NCBI RefSeq assembly: GCF_000972845.2
Contig: NW_020853550.1
Span: forward strand, 712,501 to 776,500
Source of the DNA: Larimichthys crocea
Taxonomy: Eukaryota; Chordata; Actinopteri; Sciaenidae
Direction of reading: 5' to 3'
DNA length: 64,000 bases
The position numbers were made by a program, and so were the translations under genes. Positions 60,800-64,000 of this stretch are shown here, one piece after another (the first letter of the stretch is position 1; the number at the start of each line of letters is the position of its first letter). A model generated the notes under the pieces. It saw nothing but the letters and a program-made list of their open reading frames with translations. It was not told the origin of the DNA and did not search any database.

Positions 60800-63350
60800 A
60801 GTTCCAGCTGCAGCAGTTTAGCTCATTCTCACATCAGAGCGGTCTTCTCTCAGCATTAAGAAATCGACTTTCAGTGTCTTAACATTAGACAATCTTTGAA
60901 GTCGGAGTGACAGCTGATGTCGTGATGAAATAAAATATACAAATTGGAGGAAGTGCTCTGGTGGAATGAAGCTATTGTATAGATTGATGATGTGTAGATT
61001 GATAATGTCAGGACGCTTTGACAAATGATATACTTCTTTTAGGAAAAATAATTGCTTTTCATCCACCTGTGTGTTTGGAGGGAAGTTCTTTCACAGCTCC
61101 CAGTCAGGTTGGACAGCAAGGCCCATCCTGGCTTTGCTGCTCATCTCTGGCCTGGCCACCTCTGGACATCTGTAATCACTTTCCACATGTGTGTTTCAGT
61201 GTCCTCCACGCCACCCTGAGATATACTCGTGGAAACTGTTCATTCTATAGATGAGGTGTGTGTGCAGTCTGTATCTTTTTGTCTGAGACATTCTTGATTT
61301 AGGAACAGAAGGCCCCTACATTCCTGACTCAGGATATACATTAAGGCACACATGTTATCGTGAATTCGTGAGTGAATTCTCCATTATGTTAAGTCGGATT
61401 GAGTGTGGTTTTCTTGGTGGAAATATATTCTTTTGTTAAATCATTATTCAGCACATACCTTGTTGACAAATGGTAATTTTGGCTTCTGATCTGATTGTAC
61501 ATTTTGCTTAGATTAGATATTTTGGCAGAGGTGAATTCAAGGGGCTCCATCAATGGAATCTTTTGATACATGAGTGGATGAAACTAACCAGAAGTTTGAA
61601 CAATAAACAAAACTGCTGTACATGACCAAACTTCTTCTTCTTTACAAATATCTTCTAATTTAATGTATTGCAAAGAGGTGGAATAGCTCCTTTATAGTGA
61701 TGTTAACATTACATTTAGTCATTTAGCTGAAGCTTTTATCCAAACTTGACAAAAAAGGTAAGTATTACTCACATAAAATCAAGAGACAGTTGTAGAGGGG
61801 GTAGATTTAGCACGTCCAGCAGCACGACTGGGCAAAGTGATCAGAGAAGGGTTAGCTGGTTTCTTGCTACCCTGGTAGAGGCAAGACATAGGGAGTCAAT
61901 TTTGCTGTTGATGTCATGGTGTTTTAGCTTTTTGTCCCTCAAAATAGTAAAATCAATGTGTGTTCAAAGAGTTTTACTGTAAACTGTTACAAAAAAGAAA
62001 TGCGAAATATGGACAAAATATTGTTTTTGTTGCAAAAATCTAATAAAATAAATGAAGTGATTTACATCCAGAAGGTTACTGCAGATGAAGCTGTTTTAAC
62101 AACAGTAATGTTACAGTAATAGTATGTGTTGTAGCTGAAATACTGTCAGTGATACATGAGGTCAGTGGAAATGTGTATGTATTATAGGATTCCCTTCCCA
62201 AGTTTTGAGGACTTGGCTGGTTCTAAGAATTTTTATTGCACTAAATAAAACTGAATTTGTCACCATCTTGCTCCCTCTGTATTATAAATTGTGTTCTTGT
62301 CTTTTATTGAAATGTCTTTTAACATAAATAAAAGAGTAACATGAATAAACTGTACTGCAGTATGTAGTTACTACCCATGTTATTTATATAATAATGTTAA
62401 GTTGTGAATGCTATTTCAAATAGGGACAAATAACATCATTGTTATATTGCTGTGTTGCTATGATTATTGCATTGAGGGTGCCAGATTTACGGCTTATGAA
62501 AACTTATGAAGTGGCTCCACTGTGGGATGGATTAAATCCCGTATACATGCAGCTGTGTGAAGGTAAAACTGTTTCAGAGTTTTGTTCTATGAATTCACAA
62601 GGTGTTACTGAGCACTTGTCAGTACTCTGGACTATAATATTTCATGCTGAAAATGAAATGGCAGCTGTTTACCTTTCTCACACTTACAGGGACAGTGTAT
62701 GACCTTATCCCAGTACGTGAAGTGAACGTTTAGCTTTTCACACACCCTCCCTGGTTAAAAAAACATCATACATGACATGTAAAGCACAGAAAACACATGC
62801 CTTTACCCAGGAGAGCACGGCTTTCTGCATCCTGCTTCCCATAAGATGTTATCTGATACACAAATGTGACTGAGAGCTGAACATAGAGTCACTGTCTGGT
62901 CCATTCCTATCAACCTCAAACTTTACTTTGAAAACAATCATCAAGTGATAAAACCAGGTTCACATCTTTTCATGACTCAAACACAGCAGGGAACAGGGGC
63001 CTCTTAGATTAATGGACCTGTTGACTAAAAGTTGCATACTAAAGTAACTTAGAATATGATGAATGGGCACCTGAAGAAAATGACTTTTATACTTTTATAA
63101 CAAATAATCCAAACAAGATGGACGACAGAGCAGGAATGTTTGTTGCAGCTGTGAAACCTTCTGATGGGGGCGGTTAAAGAGAAATCGTAAATCCCACCTG
63201 AGGTGGGTTGCTGTGGGCGTGTCTATACGTGCTGAATGTAACTGCTGCTTTTATTTCACTGATGAACAGCTTTATCAAAGCCAACGCTCGCTCGCTGTAA
63301 TTGTTACTCTCGACCAAAGTTCTCTCTCTCTCTCTCAGTTTTTAAATTAA
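60800..63350. other. Intergenic, nothing recognised
   Basis: A/T-rich sequence without coherent exons or identifiable repeat families. Confidence 0.4.
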
Positions 63351-63354
63351 ATTT

Positions 63355-63660
63355 CAGGGTCATCTGAAGGATGGTGGAGCATCTTCAATTTCGGGTATAT
63401 TTAAGGCATTAGCCATGTTGCATGTAGCTACTGTCTCAGCAGCTTGGTCTGAATGAATGTGGGAGAGGCACAGCTTTGTGGATCTGTGCTCGACAATGCA
63501 GCCTAAGGCAGAGTAGTCGAGACCCACTGAGCTTTCAGCACAGAGCGCATCGTCAGAAGTTAAAAAAATAAATATAAAACTGCGTATTGTTCGATTCATA
63601 GTGCATACCGAACCGAGACCACTGTATCGGACGGTTCAGATACAACATTGTTGCACCCCT
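63355..63660 (-). mobile_element. hAT-like element fragment
   Basis: The right part reads, in reverse complement, GGGGTGCAACAATGTTGTAT followed by GAACCGTCCGATACAG. This is the terminus of a widespread fish hAT-type repeat (GTGCAACG..CCGAACCG). The minus strand continues to a short frame that reads MANALNIPEIEDAPPSF and stops, perhaps an eroded transposase start. Confidence 0.45.
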
Positions 63661-63940
63661 ACCAAATATCCATTTTCCCTTTTCAAATTACACAGATATA
63701 ATATCTCACATGATGTCTTTGGTAGTTCATTTCCCAGTATTGTTTTCAATTCAACCCACACATCATTCCAATTATTTCTTATTTTAGTACATTTCCAAAA
63801 ACATGTGTGACCTGCATTCTGCTCTCCACACCGTCTCCAGCATGTTTGTTGTGTTTGCTTTTTGTTTTGGGAGTAATAAAGAACCTGATTATATTTTTCT
63901 ATTAGAATTCTTTCCACATCCTGGAGCTTGTTCGCTGTAC
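63640..63940 (-). pseudogene. L1-like ORF2 C-terminal fragment
   Basis: The minus strand encodes QTCWRRCGEQNAGHTCFWKC and then IRNNWNDVWVELKTILGNE. This is the Cys/His knuckle and following helix typical of the C-terminus of fish L1-type ORF2 proteins (CWR.CGE...H.FW.C). No reverse-transcriptase core is present, so it is a truncated remnant. Confidence 0.65.
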
Positions 63941-64000
63941 ATCACATATGTTAAAGCAGTCCTCTTCTGTTAATGCTATTTTACTTTCTGTCTCTTATAT

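Noticed and set aside
1..64000. Bacterial features such as CRISPR arrays, operons or attachment sites
   Set aside because: The DNA is vertebrate; the tandem arrays seen are microsatellites and minisatellites without spacer structure.

Overview
This is a window of vertebrate, almost certainly teleost (ray-finned fish), nuclear DNA. It has spliced genes with GT-AG introns, vertebrate protein families, and dense repeats of types common in fish (TTAA-flanked MITEs, hAT elements, tRNA-SINE-like repeats, L1 fragments, microsatellites). A 10-N gap lies at 42409-42418.

Left third (1-27 kb): a complete aldh1l1 gene (cytosolic 10-formyltetrahydrofolate dehydrogenase, + strand). Its 22 coding exons run from 3175 to 22023 and join in phase to 902 codons plus stop, with every known catalytic residue in place. 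Intron 7 (8.8 kb) holds a nested antisense C2H2 zinc-finger gene (8484-15147, - strand, 327 aa) and a decayed copy of its finger exon. Next comes a four-exon fam217b-like gene (24250-27012, + strand, 536 aa).

Middle (28-43 kb): a repeat-rich accessory segment. It holds a hAT element with both ends, a decayed HIPK-like kinase copy on the - strand, a ~0.95 kb inverted repeat of composite transposon arms, and a possible + strand transcription unit for an acidic Ser/Asp/Glu-rich repetitive protein. The kinase copy and the acidic unit are transcribed away from each other. The 10.4 kb that contains them is bounded by inverted copies of one interspersed repeat. Single-base frame breaks are common here, and some may be sequence error.

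Right third (43-64 kb): a 5.35 kb block occurs twice (43198-48547 and 49009-54366). The second copy plus a downstream exon forms an intact pdrg1 gene (five exons, 132 aa, prefoldin-like). The first copy has the first four pdrg1 exons with small indels and lacks the last exon. It is either a pseudogenised tandem duplicate or a false duplication from error-prone gap filling next to the N gap. Further right, three phase-compatible exons (58473-60511) look like the 3' end of a gene I do not recognise. The window ends in hAT-like and L1-like fragments.

The genes are unrelated in function: one-carbon metabolism, DNA binding, an uncharacterised FAM217 protein, and a prefoldin-like co-chaperone. The linkage is chromosomal, not operonic.
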